Source: Gracilaria vermiculophylla
Taxonomy: Eukaryota > Rhodophyta > Florideophyceae > Gracilariales > Gracilariaceae
Direction of reading: 5' to 3'
Length of the DNA stretch: 64,000 nucleotides
NCBI GenBank assembly: GCA_019155205.2
Contig: JAHNZQ020000016.1
Location: 896,008 to 960,007, forward strand
Position numbers and translations under genes: made by a program. Positions 12,399 through 23,404 of the stretch are shown in pieces (the first letter of the stretch is position 1; the number at the start of each line of letters is the position of its first letter). Below the pieces are notes generated by a model. The model did not search any database. It was given only the letters and a program-made list of their open reading frames with translations, and was not told the origin of the DNA.

Positions 12399-15300
12399 TT
12401 AAACCACCACGAGTTGTTCCGGCTGACTCACTCGACGACGCTTTCTAAGCAGCTCAATAGTTGCATCGATTTCCTTCCCGAAGGCTTCTGCTTCGGCTAC
12501 CATAAAATCCAACCTCTCAGACCAACTTTCACTGCCAAATGTCTTCCACGGTAGACTGTATCGTCTCTTTGGAGTCTCCCAACCGCCTTTGTACTCTTCA
12601 CCGAGGGACAGCCTTCGCTTTCTCGATGGAGAACCAAGATTCGTTTGATTAAGACCGTCCATTTTCCCATCCGCATCATCACGTTGTCTCTTTCCTAGAT
12701 TACTGTCGTATTTTTCGCGATTCACGGCGTACTTGCTGTACTTATTTCCTTCAAAGGAAAAGACAGAAGTGAAGAAAATATTTAGACGACGAACTCTTGC
12801 CCTCATTTCCTTCCCATTGACCGCTCTCGGCAACGGAACTTTAACATCCTTCAAGTCTCCAAGCAATGATGATACCAGTCTAGGCAAAATAAAGCCCAAG
12901 GCGCGGCAGAATTCCGCAAGTCCTTCAAATCCATCGTGCTGGATTCTGGGAAACGCGACTCCTGCCTTTGAACACAGAAGGCGAAGATATTCAGCATAGT
13001 TATGCCCTTTCCCCTCAGTCGGCAAAGGAAGATGCATTCTCTGATTCAGTTGCGCTCCTGTTCGAATGAAATGAATTCTATGCTGTGCAAACTCCGTCGG
13101 CCACATGTTCGCATTGTACGATACAGTTTCCGCCAATTTGTGCCACTTCCTGTTGATGTTACTTATCACATCAAAGAGTTCCTTACATTCAGAGAGGTAA
13201 GAGTGAGAGAGCTGTCGGTCTAAGACGTCCATCCAAGCACTGTTGCCAATCTCAACAAACTGGTCGTCTAAACGTTGAAGTTGGAAGTCCGCCCCAAGAG
13301 ACACAGAAAGGCGCTGATGAGAAACGACACTTTCTTCAATAGCACTGGTAAACTGCAAATCTTCGTCAAGTTCCAGCACAGTTTCACGAGAAAGGGATAC
13401 AAACTTTGCTCCACATATGAGGCCCGCAGCACAAAGAGATCTCGCCCTCGATGAAAATGCTTGTTCCAAATTCTCTCTCAGACCAGGAGACCCTGCACCC
13501 TTGGCGTCGAAGCAAACTAGTATTAAGAACGGTGGGGTCTTTGGAACATCTCCTGATTGTGAATGAAGACCAGACAAACGGTTTTCAATGATTCCATGCT
13601 CCTCTTCGAGCCCCGATACACCTCTCGATCCGTCCATCGACCAGATGACGGATGAAGTAGAGACAGGTAACTCGCTCTTTCTATCCATTTGTAAGATGGA
13701 GAGACAAGGGTATTTCAAGATGTCCTGGTTTCTCATATTGATAACCATTTCATTTTCCCGGAGCGTTTTTCCCAATCGACTGCGAATCCAGGCCAGGGTA
13801 ATGGGATCTGCACTGGAAGTTCCTTCCTCCTCCCCAACGACGACGGCTTGCCACAGTAACATATTCTGACTTTTTAGAGTCTCAAATACGGCATCGACTT
13901 CCAATCCTGGATTTCGAACTGATTTGTCAGCAGATATATAGCATATTGGAATTCTATCCGTTACTTTCCTCACGGACATTTCCAATTCGGACTGCATGTC
14001 TTTCACATGTTTTCTGTCTCGGTCAACCTGCATTATATTGCCGTTATCTGTAGAAGCTTCCGGACTTCTTAACAATGCTATCCTTCGGCACTCGGTAATC
14101 TTCTCCCATGCCACACGACCTTTCTCACGAAGTTCTGCAAGGGTCACAACTGGCAATTGAGGGAACTGTTGCCCTTCCCATGACCAGCCCTTGGCCATGT
14201 CTAGGAAGTCCTCCACTCCTCTGATCATAGACAAACTACGTTCAAGGTGCTCAAACCCTGAATGACAAGCATTCAAACATTCTGAACGACTCATTTCTTC
14301 TGTGTTCAACGAATGGAGAACAGTCGTAGCCTTCTCTATACTTCGCTCAACTCGTTCTGCATATTTCGAAAATTCATGGAGAACTTTGTGACATCGGTGA
14401 TTGTAGCGATTTTCACGTGCCTTCTTGGCTATCGCAATCACCCGCTGTCGCTCTTCCACAACCTTTGAAGCCCTTTCCCGGAGCCGTTCCTGATCATTGT
14501 TCTTAAGATCACTTCCGACTTTTTCACCCTTGGACACATCTTTCTCACTCTTGAGAGTGGTGGGATCCAGTCGGGTTCTAAGTTGTTTCGGCGCCAGGAA
14601 GGATGCTTGTCTTCCACGTTTCCCAGCGATCAGAGGTTCACTGTTATCCTCTTGCTCACCGGTGCCCATATGCTCGCCAACTTCTGGCGAGATTCGGTTG
14701 GCCACGGGAGGAACACCATGAGGCCCTCGAATGGTATCGGGGTTCGGGATATTCATAACGTCCGAGGGAAACTCATCCGCCTTGTGTTCGAAAAAAGGAG
14801 TTCCAGAAGGCGAATGAGTGTCCTGTTCAAGCTGAACTGAACCAAGCTTGCGCGTATTCCAGAAACTTTTCCTGAATGTTGTGGACTTTGCTTCGGTCGA
14901 AGCGTGAAACTCAGCAAATGGAGTTGCAGGAGTCTCATTGACGCTGCTCAGCGGGGCGGGAGGCATCTCAGACTTCATAATAGAACGAGCTTGGGTATCT
15001 TTGCCCCAGTTCTGCATCGTTGAACTTCCCTCCACTTCAGAAGAAAAGGGACTGGGCAACAATTTTGCTTCTTTTTCATGTGGGACTTCTTTCCATGCGG
15101 ATGGCTTTCTATCCGATGGCACATTCCCAAAGCTCGGTTCGCCAGGTGTGTCTGGTTCAATGTTTGAGGTAGGCGCTTTCGAGTCATCATTTCTTTGATC
15201 AAGGGCCACCGTAGCTTCTCGTCGGTGAAGAGAATATCGTGGAACGAATTGCAATTTCTCAGGCGCTCTATCACCAGTTTGTGCAGTAATTTCGTTTTCT

Positions 15301-18074
15301 TTGAATTCACCACCAGAACCAGGAGGAGTATCAGCTGTTGCTCCATTAATGATTTCAGAGGGGGCAAGTCGACGTGCTTTGGATTCGATGACTTTGTCTG
15401 ATCTAATTTTCCTGCTCAAAGAAACCCGCGAAGTATCGAAATCTCGGCATGGTGGCGCAATCACTTGCTGTGCATTTTCCTCTCGTACAACTGAAAACAA
15501 ATCAAAACCGACCAGCTCACAAAACTTCTGAGTTTCTAATTCATCCTCGAAACACAGGCTCTTCGTTAGTGTCGTAATTGGAATTTCATCTCTGCTGTTT
15601 GAGCTGCCATACGCAACGTTCAAAAGCCGAAGTGCCTGCACCCTCATTTCCGTAAACCTCGAATGCATTAAGCATGCCATCAGATATGGGGCCCGTCGAA
15701 CACAGTGGAAAAATCTGACCGGATTCCTGAATTGTCCTCCCACAGCCTTAACTACTTCCAAAACAAATCTTACAGGGGCGCTTCGACGAACATCTTGGGC
15801 AAAGCCGGTCCATAGCTGGACGCAAGTCTGAGGGTCAGACATTTGTGTCAAGATGTAATAGGCTTGCATCTCCGGTTCATTGGGGGACGTGTGCAGATTC
15901 TTTTCCCGGCGCAGATCGTACATTTCTCGTAGTGATATCAAACACTTATCGAGTTGCTCCAGGTTCTGTTTCGAAGAGAACTTTGCCGGGCTAGTTCCGA
16001 AAAGTCGATGCTCGGACATAATATGAAATCGAACGCTCTCTTCATGAATCTTGATGCAGCAGTCATCCCGAATTCCTTGCAGAGTGAAATCTTGCCGAAT
16101 AGACCTGGTTCTATCCCTTACGAAGTTATGAACTTCATTAAAGTCTGCGAGCTTTGAATCACAAATATGTTTCAAGTGATCCATCGTCCTCGCTAATACG
16201 GAGGGCGGCCGTACTTCCTCTGGCTTTTGCTCTTCACTTATGGCTGCTGACCTTCGGTACTTCTTCACGGCTTTCGTTGGATCGGGTTTAGAGCCAGGTC
16301 CGCTTTGCAGTTCAAAAATAGAAACATCCCTCTGTTCCACTCTAGCTTCGAATTCAGTCAACGGACACATTTCCTGACATACCCCCACAAACTGCTTCGC
16401 ATCTTGAATGTCCATCTTTTGTCCTACCTTCCGCCACTGCTCATTCTGTGTTTGCTCGTAGGTCTTCTTCGGAGCAGAGCTTGAGTGTTGTGGACCATAC
16501 TTTGAAAGTCTTGCTTCTACTTTGCTTTGTTGGTCAAAAGTTTGGGATTTCTCATTGCGCTCTTGAGTACCCATGCGTCGCTGCTTGTGAGGAATGCGTT
16601 TATCTCTTCTGGCTTCTTGTTGCCGCTTCTTCTCTTCAATTTTAGCTATCTCTCTTCGAAGCTGTTCCATTTCTCGAAGGCGGTCTTCTTCTGTCATTAA
16701 CTTTGATTCCTTCTGAGACGCCCTCCATCCTTCAATCTTTGATTTTTCGTTCTTTCGTCTCATAGTGTCTTCGTCAATTTGAATATCTTCAAGGTAGGAA
16801 ATATTTAGATGCCTATCGTTGTATCGGGGTTGGCTTTTTAGAAGCATTTCTGCAGCCTCTTTTTCGTGCATGGTAATAATGGCAACCCTTTCCATTCCAT
16901 CGGGACCAGGTCTCTGTGTTATTCTCACATCGTTGACCCCATCAGCTATGCCGTCCAATACGAGCTTAATTTGCCTTCTGGATCCCATTCCTCTCGGAAG
17001 TTGTGTGAGAATTAGCTTGGGTAGCTTTGTTTCATCATTTCGGCTTGCTCTTTTTTTGTTTCGTGCTTCTTTTCGGACTTCGTATGGTTCGTAGAAATCC
17101 GTATTCAAAATCATTCCATTGTACACTCGTCCCCGTGACATGGCAAGAAGAGCTTCCTGTTCTGATTCGAAAGAGACCACTGCTGTTCGATTGGCCTCCT
17201 TTTGTTTAGACCCTCGCAAGCTAACATTGGAGACAGTTACAGGCAGTCTTTCAAAATGCTCTGTTATTGCTCTCGTCGAAAACAACGATATGGGTACAGA
17301 TCTGATGAACAACGACAGTCTTTCATCTGTTTTAAAAGCCGTCTTTTGTTTTTCCTGAGCATCATCCCATTTGAGGGTTTGAGAATGCTGGGGTTCCCCT
17401 TCCGGATCTGGCCATTCATCAACATCATCAGAATTGGATGAATTTCCAAATGACGTGAACTGCTTGCGAGGTGCCAAACCTTGATTTTCTAGGGATGTAG
17501 CGAATGGAGCCATAGATTGGGTGTGTAAATTCTTAAAAGGGTATTTCGGAGGTTTGGAAGCTTCGTTAGCGTTCTGGAACCCAAAACTTGCGTTTGCATG
17601 GCTTGTAGGAATTTCAAACGCCTGTTGAGAAGCGAATGCAGTCGTATTCGACTGGGACAAGTCTCTCCCTTGTGAGGCAGGGGCGGAAAATACGTTCGCT
17701 CCAGCAGTAGGTTTGGGCTGCCACAAGTGAGCTGCGAAAGAGTTTGAAGCGCCAGATGCTGCAGCAGCGGGTTCCGGCCATTGGTGATTAGACGCGTACT
17801 GCGCCCGATTTCGTGCGCGCGCATCGGCAAAAGGGTCCTCGTATTGCTGGAAATCGAAGGCATCTTCAGGCTCGAGATTGTAAAATGGATTGGGGGTCGA
17901 AAAGTTATTCCGCTTGCGTTGCGGACGATTTCTGGAGCGACCGCCTCTTGAAAAAACCGGTGTGACTTGGTTGGCAAAAGGATCTTCGGCTTCTTCTTCT
18001 TGGGGCAAACGGAAAGCGTTTCCGCCTGCTGTGGGCCACGAAGCTCTCTCACGCCCTGGCCTTTCGGGGTCCAT
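12399..18074 (-). CDS. SAC3: Sac3/GANP (MCM3AP-like) mRNA-export protein, TREX-2 scaffold
   Basis: A 1,891-residue single-exon protein; the start at 18074 (MDPERPGRER) is the first ATG, as the frame upstream opens only at GTG. Residues ~1-240 are low-complexity with scattered F/G and N/F dipeptides, resembling an FG-nucleoporin-like tail. Two RRM-like folds follow (about 253-330 and 352-430), then a charged coiled-coil segment (about 440-500). The SAC3/GANP domain begins at QFVGVCQEMCPLTEFEARV and runs from about 562 to 880. The remaining ~1,000 residues are disordered and then helical, including GRVAWEKITECRR and a late basic region. Family role: TREX-2 at the nuclear pore couples transcription to mRNA export and binds Sus1 and centrin. 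The architecture resembles animal GANP without an obvious acetyltransferase motif. The stop is 302 bp from the Nudix start. Confidence 0.9.
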   Translation of the reverse strand: MDPERPGRERASWPTAGGNAFRLPQEEEAEDPFANQVTPVFSRGGRSRNRPQRKRNNFSTPNPFYNLEPEDAFDFQQYEDPFADARARNRAQYASNHQWPEPAAAASGASNSFAAHLWQPKPTAGANVFSAPASQGRDLSQSNTTAFASQQAFEIPTSHANASFGFQNANEASKPPKYPFKNLHTQSMAPFATSLENQGLAPRKQFTSFGNSSNSDDVDEWPDPEGEPQHSQTLKWDDAQEKQKTAFKTDERLSLFIRSVPISLFSTRAITEHFERLPVTVSNVSLRGSKQKEANRTAVVSFESEQEALLAMSRGRVYNGMILNTDFYEPYEVRKEARNKKRASRNDETKLPKLILTQLPRGMGSRRQIKLVLDGIADGVNDVRITQRPGPDGMERVAIITMHEKEAAEMLLKSQPRYNDRHLNISYLEDIQIDEDTMRRKNEKSKIEGWRASQKESKLMTEEDRLREMEQLRREIAKIEEKKRQQEARRDKRIPHKQRRMGTQERNEKSQTFDQQSKVEARLSKYGPQHSSSAPKKTYEQTQNEQWRKVGQKMDIQDAKQFVGVCQEMCPLTEFEARVEQRDVSIFELQSGPGSKPDPTKAVKKYRRSAAISEEQKPEEVRPPSVLARTMDHLKHICDSKLADFNEVHNFVRDRTRSIRQDFTLQGIRDDCCIKIHEESVRFHIMSEHRLFGTSPAKFSSKQNLEQLDKCLISLREMYDLRREKNLHTSPNEPEMQAYYILTQMSDPQTCVQLWTGFAQDVRRSAPVRFVLEVVKAVGGQFRNPVRFFHCVRRAPYLMACLMHSRFTEMRVQALRLLNVAYGSSNSRDEIPITTLTKSLCFEDELETQKFCELVGFDLFSVVREENAQQVIAPPCRDFDTSRVSLSRKIRSDKVIESKARRLAPSEIINGATADTPPGSGGEFKENEITAQTGDRAPEKLQFVPRYSLHRREATVALDQRNDDSKAPTSNIEPDTPGEPSFGNVPSDRKPSAWKEVPHEKEAKLLPSPFSSEVEGSSTMQNWGKDTQARSIMKSEMPPAPLSSVNETPATPFAEFHASTEAKSTTFRKSFWNTRKLGSVQLEQDTHSPSGTPFFEHKADEFPSDVMNIPNPDTIRGPHGVPPVANRISPEVGEHMGTGEQEDNSEPLIAGKRGRQASFLAPKQLRTRLDPTTLKSEKDVSKGEKVGSDLKNNDQERLRERASKVVEERQRVIAIAKKARENRYNHRCHKVLHEFSKYAERVERSIEKATTVLHSLNTEEMSRSECLNACHSGFEHLERSLSMIRGVEDFLDMAKGWSWEGQQFPQLPVVTLAELREKGRVAWEKITECRRIALLRSPEASTDNGNIMQVDRDRKHVKDMQSELEMSVRKVTDRIPICYISADKSVRNPGLEVDAVFETLKSQNMLLWQAVVVGEEEGTSSADPITLAWIRSRLGKTLRENEMVINMRNQDILKYPCLSILQMDRKSELPVSTSSVIWSMDGSRGVSGLEEEHGIIENRLSGLHSQSGDVPKTPPFLILVCFDAKGAGSPGLRENLEQAFSSRARSLCAAGLICGAKFVSLSRETVLELDEDLQFTSAIEESVVSHQRLSVSLGADFQLQRLDDQFVEIGNSAWMDVLDRQLSHSYLSECKELFDVISNINRKWHKLAETVSYNANMWPTEFAQHRIHFIRTGAQLNQRMHLPLPTEGKGHNYAEYLRLLCSKAGVAFPRIQHDGFEGLAEFCRALGFILPRLVSSLLGDLKDVKVPLPRAVNGKEMRARVRRLNIFFTSVFSFEGNKYSKYAVNREKYDSNLGKRQRDDADGKMDGLNQTNLGSPSRKRRLSLGEEYKGGWETPKRRYSLPWKTFGSESWSERLDFMVAEAEAFGKEIDATIELLRKRRRVSQPEQLVVV

Positions 18075-19209
18075 CTCTACACCGCAAGCAAAACGAGGAT
18101 GCAACACGCCGCACTCAGTGGAAAGGCGACGTCAATAAACGACACGCGTTGCGAACTTATAGTCGAATATGCTGAAGCGTGGTGGGTCGAGGGTGGAAAT
18201 TATTACATCTCCAAGGACAGTTGAGGCTTTACCTCCGGGAGTTTCGTGTTGTGTTGCTTGTGTCAGAAGTTGAGAACACGTACGATTTTTACTTATGCAT
18301 GTAGATCCACTTTGGGGTCGGGTTTTAGTGCTCCCGCCAAGGTTGCATGTAACCTTGGCAACCAGCGAGAGGAAACATGAATTGGCATTTTGTCTGAAAT
18401 ATTGAAATATTATTGTCTTGAGAGCACCGACGTGACAAAATGTGACGAGTCTCATGCACCAACGTTTGCATTGCGTCACCATTTGTTGGGGCAGACACAA
18501 GCTGCCTTGCATTCAGGTGTCTTGGTCGCAGGTAACGTGCGGGTCGGGATTACCATTGCCACAGATGGAGAGCCGCATGCCAAGCGGTCCGCGGCTGGTC
18601 GTTGCGCCGCGCTCGTTGCGGAGATAGGACCGAGAAGGCGGGTGATCTGAGAAGAAAGGGTGCGAAGCTTCACTGGTGCGCGGCCGACGGAGACGTTCGG
18701 ATCACCATGACCCCTATGTGATGCCCCGCCATGCCGTGTCGGTCCACACGCGGCAGCCAGTGGACCGTGAGAATCGACAAATTTGACGTGTGAATTGTGT
18801 CGCGACATGCGCAATGACATGTTAGGCCCCCCATCAAGGTACGTGGGGCACCGTCTTTGATACAAGCGTGTTGCGCTTTCCAGGTAATTCGAATTTACTG
18901 CTAAACAGAAGCGTAAACCACCCTTTTGAACCGAGGAAAGCATGCCTCCAAATTGGACAGATTTTGTCGCCCGCATGCACAGCAGTGCGGTTACTAGCGG
19001 ATACCAACGTGCGCACGCAATTGGGTGCGCACGGCTTGCATTGCCGTTAGCAACGAGCTTGGACTCTTCAAACTCTTGCCTTAGCCCCTACGGTTTCTGC
19101 AGTTGTTGCCTCTCCTCTCTGCAAGCAACCCGCCCAACTCGCGCCCCCTTCCCAACTGGGCGCTCTGCCGTCTGCATTACCCGCACTCCCAGTTCTCCGT
19201 ACGTGCTCC
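18075..19209. promoter_or_regulatory. Divergent intergenic region between SAC3 and a coiled-coil gene
   Basis: This ~1.1-kb spacer separates two divergently transcribed genes and should contain both promoters. No TATA box stands out. It contains a perfect inverted repeat CCAAGGTT / AACCTTGG (18337-18358) overlapping GTAACCTTGGCAAC (18349-18362). Open frames here are short and unrecognisable. Confidence 0.45.
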
Positions 19210-20550
19210 ATGCAGGCCCTTGCGCCGCCCGAAGGTCCCATAAGCCCAGTTCTCACCAGCCTTCGAGAAGTGCCGAAGAGGCCACGCCGTTTCATCCTTT
19301 CGTCTTCTGCAGTGATGCCTGCCACCGAAAATGCCATCGTCGCGGACGTCGCGGCTGTCGCGGACGATGGGTTTGAAGCTGATTCTTCGCCGGAGCCATC
19401 TGCTCCATCATTCCCGCCGAAGAACGCGCAACACCCGTACGAGCACTACCAGTTGCCCTCAGAATCAAATGCTGAGGCACAACATTTTGAGCACCACAAC
19501 GCGCGTTCAAGCGGAGACGAACGCCAATTAAGTGAACGGCGCCAACGTTTGCCGTTGTCAGAAACGACCGAGATTTCGCATTCCGCAGTGGAAGACACTG
19601 ACGAATCTCAACATCAGCACTACGCTTCAGATCAAGCAGTACAACCTGTTCATGAGAAAGAAAATGATCTGCGTTCATCTTCTACCTCAGTCATCCGAAC
19701 CTCACCGTTGAGCGCCATCGCTGCTGACTGTTCAACCTGTCAAACTCTGAGCACTGAGAACAACCAACTCACTCGCCTTGTTGCACGTTTACAAATGCGT
19801 ATGCTTGAAATTCGAGCCACCGCTCAAACACATGGACAGCGTCTCTTGCGGGCTGCGTATCAGGACAAAATTAGACAGATGAGCAGCGAACATGCACAGC
19901 AGACTACCGAAATGCTCAATAAGCAGAAGGCCTGTTTTGAAGAAGAGATGGAAGCTCTCGAAAGAGAATCACATGCCGCTATACACACGTTACATGTTCA
20001 ATTGGAACGCGAGCGCCAGGAAAAAGACAAAATCAAGCGCGCTTTTCAGCATGAACGTGATGAAGCCATTGAAAAAACCAGTATGACTATGCAAGCTGTG
20101 CAACGAAAATTGGCTCACCTACACGCCAAGGTCATCAGACTGGAACGAGAGAATGCAATTCTTTCAGCTTCTCAGAAGGAAAAACAAGTGATGGTCGAAG
20201 TTTTGGCCTCTGCTGCTGCTGCTAGAGATACTGACCGCCGTGAGAGGGAAATGGTGTCAAAATCGGAGCGAGAAGAGCGCAGCCGGAAGAATATGCTGAT
20301 CGACAGCATGAATGCTGAAATCAAGCAGTTACGTGCTCGCCTTGCGGAAGAGACGGAGTGGAGGAGACAGTTGCTGACCAGACTAGAAGAGCTTTACTCC
20401 GAAAGAGAGGATGACATGGAGAAGCATGCGGAGGATCTTGCGGAATGTAAACAGCAATCACAGAAAGAAAGCGATCGCCTTGGACGCCTTTTTGCTAGCG
20501 TCATTCAAGATTTCGCAAACGGACAATCTGATGTATCCACGAACGACTAA
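19210..20550 (+). CDS. Coiled-coil protein of unknown function
   Basis: A 446-residue open frame from the ATG at 19210; a second in-frame ATG at 19315 (MPATENAIV) gives 411 residues and may be the true start. Residues 1-170 are acidic, Ser/Gln/His-rich and probably disordered. A CSTC motif lies at about 178. From about 185 to 435 the sequence is a long charged heptad-type coiled coil rich in Glu, Arg, Lys and Gln, such as LERERQEKDKIKRAFQHERD. There are no membrane segments or signal peptide. The length and unbroken coil argue for a real gene, perhaps a cytoskeletal, centrosomal or tethering protein, but no family is recognised. It is divergent from SAC3. Confidence 0.75.
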   Translation: MQALAPPEGPISPVLTSLREVPKRPRRFILSSSAVMPATENAIVADVAAVADDGFEADSSPEPSAPSFPPKNAQHPYEHYQLPSESNAEAQHFEHHNARSSGDERQLSERRQRLPLSETTEISHSAVEDTDESQHQHYASDQAVQPVHEKENDLRSSSTSVIRTSPLSAIAADCSTCQTLSTENNQLTRLVARLQMRMLEIRATAQTHGQRLLRAAYQDKIRQMSSEHAQQTTEMLNKQKACFEEEMEALERESHAAIHTLHVQLERERQEKDKIKRAFQHERDEAIEKTSMTMQAVQRKLAHLHAKVIRLERENAILSASQKEKQVMVEVLASAAAARDTDRREREMVSKSEREERSRKNMLIDSMNAEIKQLRARLAEETEWRRQLLTRLEELYSEREDDMEKHAEDLAECKQQSQKESDRLGRLFASVIQDFANGQSDVSTND

Positions 20551-21642
20551 CTATTTACTCGAGAGTTTGTGTTAATTTTCTTTCTCGAGGTTTTGAAAGT
20601 ACATGAACTCTGAACATGAGTTCATCGGGTTTTGGAGAGGAAGCACAATCACGGGCCAAAACGCCTGTATATCAGTAGATTATAGCATAAAAGTCTGCGA
20701 TGACCATGTAACTTCTGTATAGACTTCAGCTGTCGGAACATTCATTCTGTCTAGACTTTGAACCCGAGTTAAACGCCCTGAACTAAAATTTGATTTCACG
20801 GTAAGCTCCTTGCGATGTACTGAATCTTCGGGACACGGTTTGGCCCGAGCAGGAAGCTTCACCCGTATTTACCGCATTCCGTACCCCACTACCTTTCTCA
20901 GTTGAGCTGCGAGAGGTATTTTATCCTCTCCCAAACGTGAAAGAACGAATTTAAACTCGTTGTCTAAACTATGTTCCCGAGTGAATGTCGACGGTAGCAA
21001 CATTCGTATTCATTTTAGAAGCAGGAACTTCTTCGTTTTGCAATGATAAAGAGCTTGCAAGTCAAAGAGTAAGCGCTGGTGCGGCTCCGAGGCCTCAGCA
21101 ATGATTCTACAGTCACGCCAATCCCTGTCATGCGCAGCAGAGGTCCGGGGCATTCTGTAAGAAAACAGCAGAGAACCAGGGGCATGTGCTGCTATGCAAT
21201 TCGCAATCGAAGTTTGCAGATATCGAATCAATTCAGAGGTTGGCGCGAAGAGCACATAAGCACTAATTATTGAAGCGTAACGTAGTAGTATTAAACTGAC
21301 AATGGTGAAGCCCATATAAATTATCGAAGCGTCCTAGTATAACCCTGACCACAGTGAAGCCCATTTCTTATCAACGGAGCCGTAAAGAAGGTATCACGAG
21401 GAGAATAGTCGCTGAAAATATGACGTGGCTTGAACACACTATGCCATCACAGCGATGAGGGGATGAAGCTTAGGTCTTGAAAAAGGCATCTATCTTCGGT
21501 GCGCGCTGATCTCCACGGAAAATTTATGCGAAGGAGAATCTCTCGGATCACTGTAGAACTACCCACTGTTTTCGAGCATTGGCTTGTTTGACATGTTTTG
21601 CTTTAGGCAAACGTGACTACATCGGATTGATCGTTATTCTAA
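20551..21642. other. Spacer with a short imperfect tandem repeat
   Basis: No gene seen. It contains the 3' flank of the coiled-coil gene and a two-unit imperfect repeat at 21265-21364 (separate entry). The missing first exon and promoter of the downstream decarboxylase, if they exist, should lie in this interval, but I could not find a convincing donor site joined to an ATG exon. Confidence 0.4.
21265..21364. repeat. Imperfect tandem repeat, two units of ~46-51 bp
   Basis: Unit one (21265-21315) and unit two (21319-21364) share the order AATTAT, GAAGCGT, TAGTA, CTGAC and end in the identical GTGAAGCCCAT. The repeats diverge internally by substitutions and a small deletion. It is intergenic with no coding potential. 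Confidence 0.6.
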
Positions 21643-23335
21643 ACCTGCCCAGCCCCAACGACCAACTCCGCCCAACGAAGACCAAACAGGGTGGTATTCG
21701 ATGTTACTACCTTTCAGCCAACAATTTCTATTAGCTATCAGCGCCAGAAGGTCATTCATTCTTTTCATCGTTTCAAGGCTTGCGCTAGCAACAGAACTGA
21801 TACCGGAACTATTAGAGCTCAGGAGGTTAAATCATGTATCCAGAAAGCCGAGACGCCGCTCATTGCGACTCTTTCCCAAGAATCAAAGCAGGTGCGAGCG
21901 AATTTTTTCTGCCCAGGTCACAAACAAGGGAAGACCCTACACCGTGAGTTTAAAATGTTAACGCAATCGGAGGTATTGAAGGCTGATCTTCCAGAACTGC
22001 CGGCGCTAGACAATCTATTTGCTCCAGAGGGTGTCATTAAAGATGCCCAAAAGAAAGGGTTCGGATGTATTCACCAAAGATGGGTCGCATGTGTGGCAAA
22101 CGTATTTTCTTGTTAATGGAATCACTTGTGGAATAGAAGCTGCCATAATGGCATGCTCAAAGCCCGGAAGAAAGGTGATCTTGCCTCGAAATGCTCATCA
22201 ATCTGCAATACATGCTTTGGTGTTGTCTGGAGCAATACCGGTTTGGATAGCTCCCAAATACGACGCGCAGTATGATCTTGTACACGGAATTGATGCAAGA
22301 GATGTAGCTCCGGCATTCGAGCAGCATAAAGGTGAGATAGATGCAGTGCTATTGGTGTCGCCTACATATCATGGGGTTTGTTCAGACATTGAAGAAGTGG
22401 CAAAGATCACTCATGAGTGTGGTTCAATACTTATCGTAGATGAAGCTCACGGGGCGCACTTAAGCTTTCACAATCGCTTGCCAAAGTCCGGAACCGATTC
22501 TCGAGCTGATATAGTCGTCCAGAGCACGCATAAGACACTGACGGCAATGTCACATGCGGCTATGATGCATATCCGAATGTCATCCATTGATACAAGCAGA
22601 ATCAGGGCTGCTCTACAGCTGGTCCAAAGCACGAGTCCAAACTATTTGCTTCTTGCATCCCTGGATGGTGCTAGAGCATTAATGGAAGAGAATGGAGAGC
22701 AGCTAATGGCACGTACCATACGCCTAGCCCAGCACTGCAAAACGGGAATCGCAAATATTGAGGGCTTCGCAGTGTTGGATGCCAATGGCTTGGGATTAGG
22801 GAAAGACGGATCTTTCATTTATGACTTGGACCCTACCAGAGTCACAGTATTGCTACCTACGGGAATACATGGATACGATCTTGATGATTTCTTGATTTCT
22901 GAATTTGGTATATATGCTGAGCTTCCATCGTTTCGCCATATAACTTTCGTGTTCTCTCCAGGATCAACTCAAAAGGAGGTCGATATGTTGGTGAATGCAT
23001 TATTAACGTACGACATTTTCTCGCGCACTAAGAACACACTGGTGCCCATGGCGACAATGGTCTGGAAGAAACACGAATCTTCATATCAAGCAACCGGAAT
23101 ATCCCCACGAGAGGCTTTCTTCTCCGACTGGACCCTATTGAGTGTACAAGATGCTATTGGTCACATAAGTGCTGAAACACTTTGCCCTTACCCTCCAGGA
23201 ATCCCACTGATTATTGCTGGTGAGCGAATAACCCTAGAAAGCATTTGTGTCCTGCAGGCCATTGCGAAGTCAGGGGGAAATATATCTGGAGCAAGTGATT
23301 ATACAATTTCCACGATTCGAGTAATCAAAGAATAA
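21643..23335 (+). CDS. PLP-dependent Orn/Lys/Arg decarboxylase (cyanobacterial-type), frameshifted; possibly a pseudogene
   Basis: The protein resembles the short bacterial/plastid arginine or lysine decarboxylases of aspartate-aminotransferase fold. The first frame gives FFCPGHKQGKTL and LPALDNLFAPEGVIKDAQ. After one extra base within 22051-22059 the next frame gives TYFLVNGITCGIEAAI, VDEAHGAH, the PLP-lysine motif STHKTLTAMSHAAM, STSPNYLLLASLD and CPYPPGIPLIIAGERIT up to the stop. The spacing around the junction equals the family spacing once one base is removed, so an intron is unlikely. The first frame is closed by TAA at about 21641 and has no ATG before the conserved region, so an upstream exon or a lost start is implied. 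The family decarboxylates basic amino acids to polyamine precursors. Conservation across the rest suggests recent damage, a sequence error or recoding. Confidence 0.75.
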
Positions 23336-23404
23336 CTCGGACACATCTTTAGTTGACAAAGTTAGGAAAGCGAACCACTCGCAACTTAATGCTTGACAAT
23401 CATT

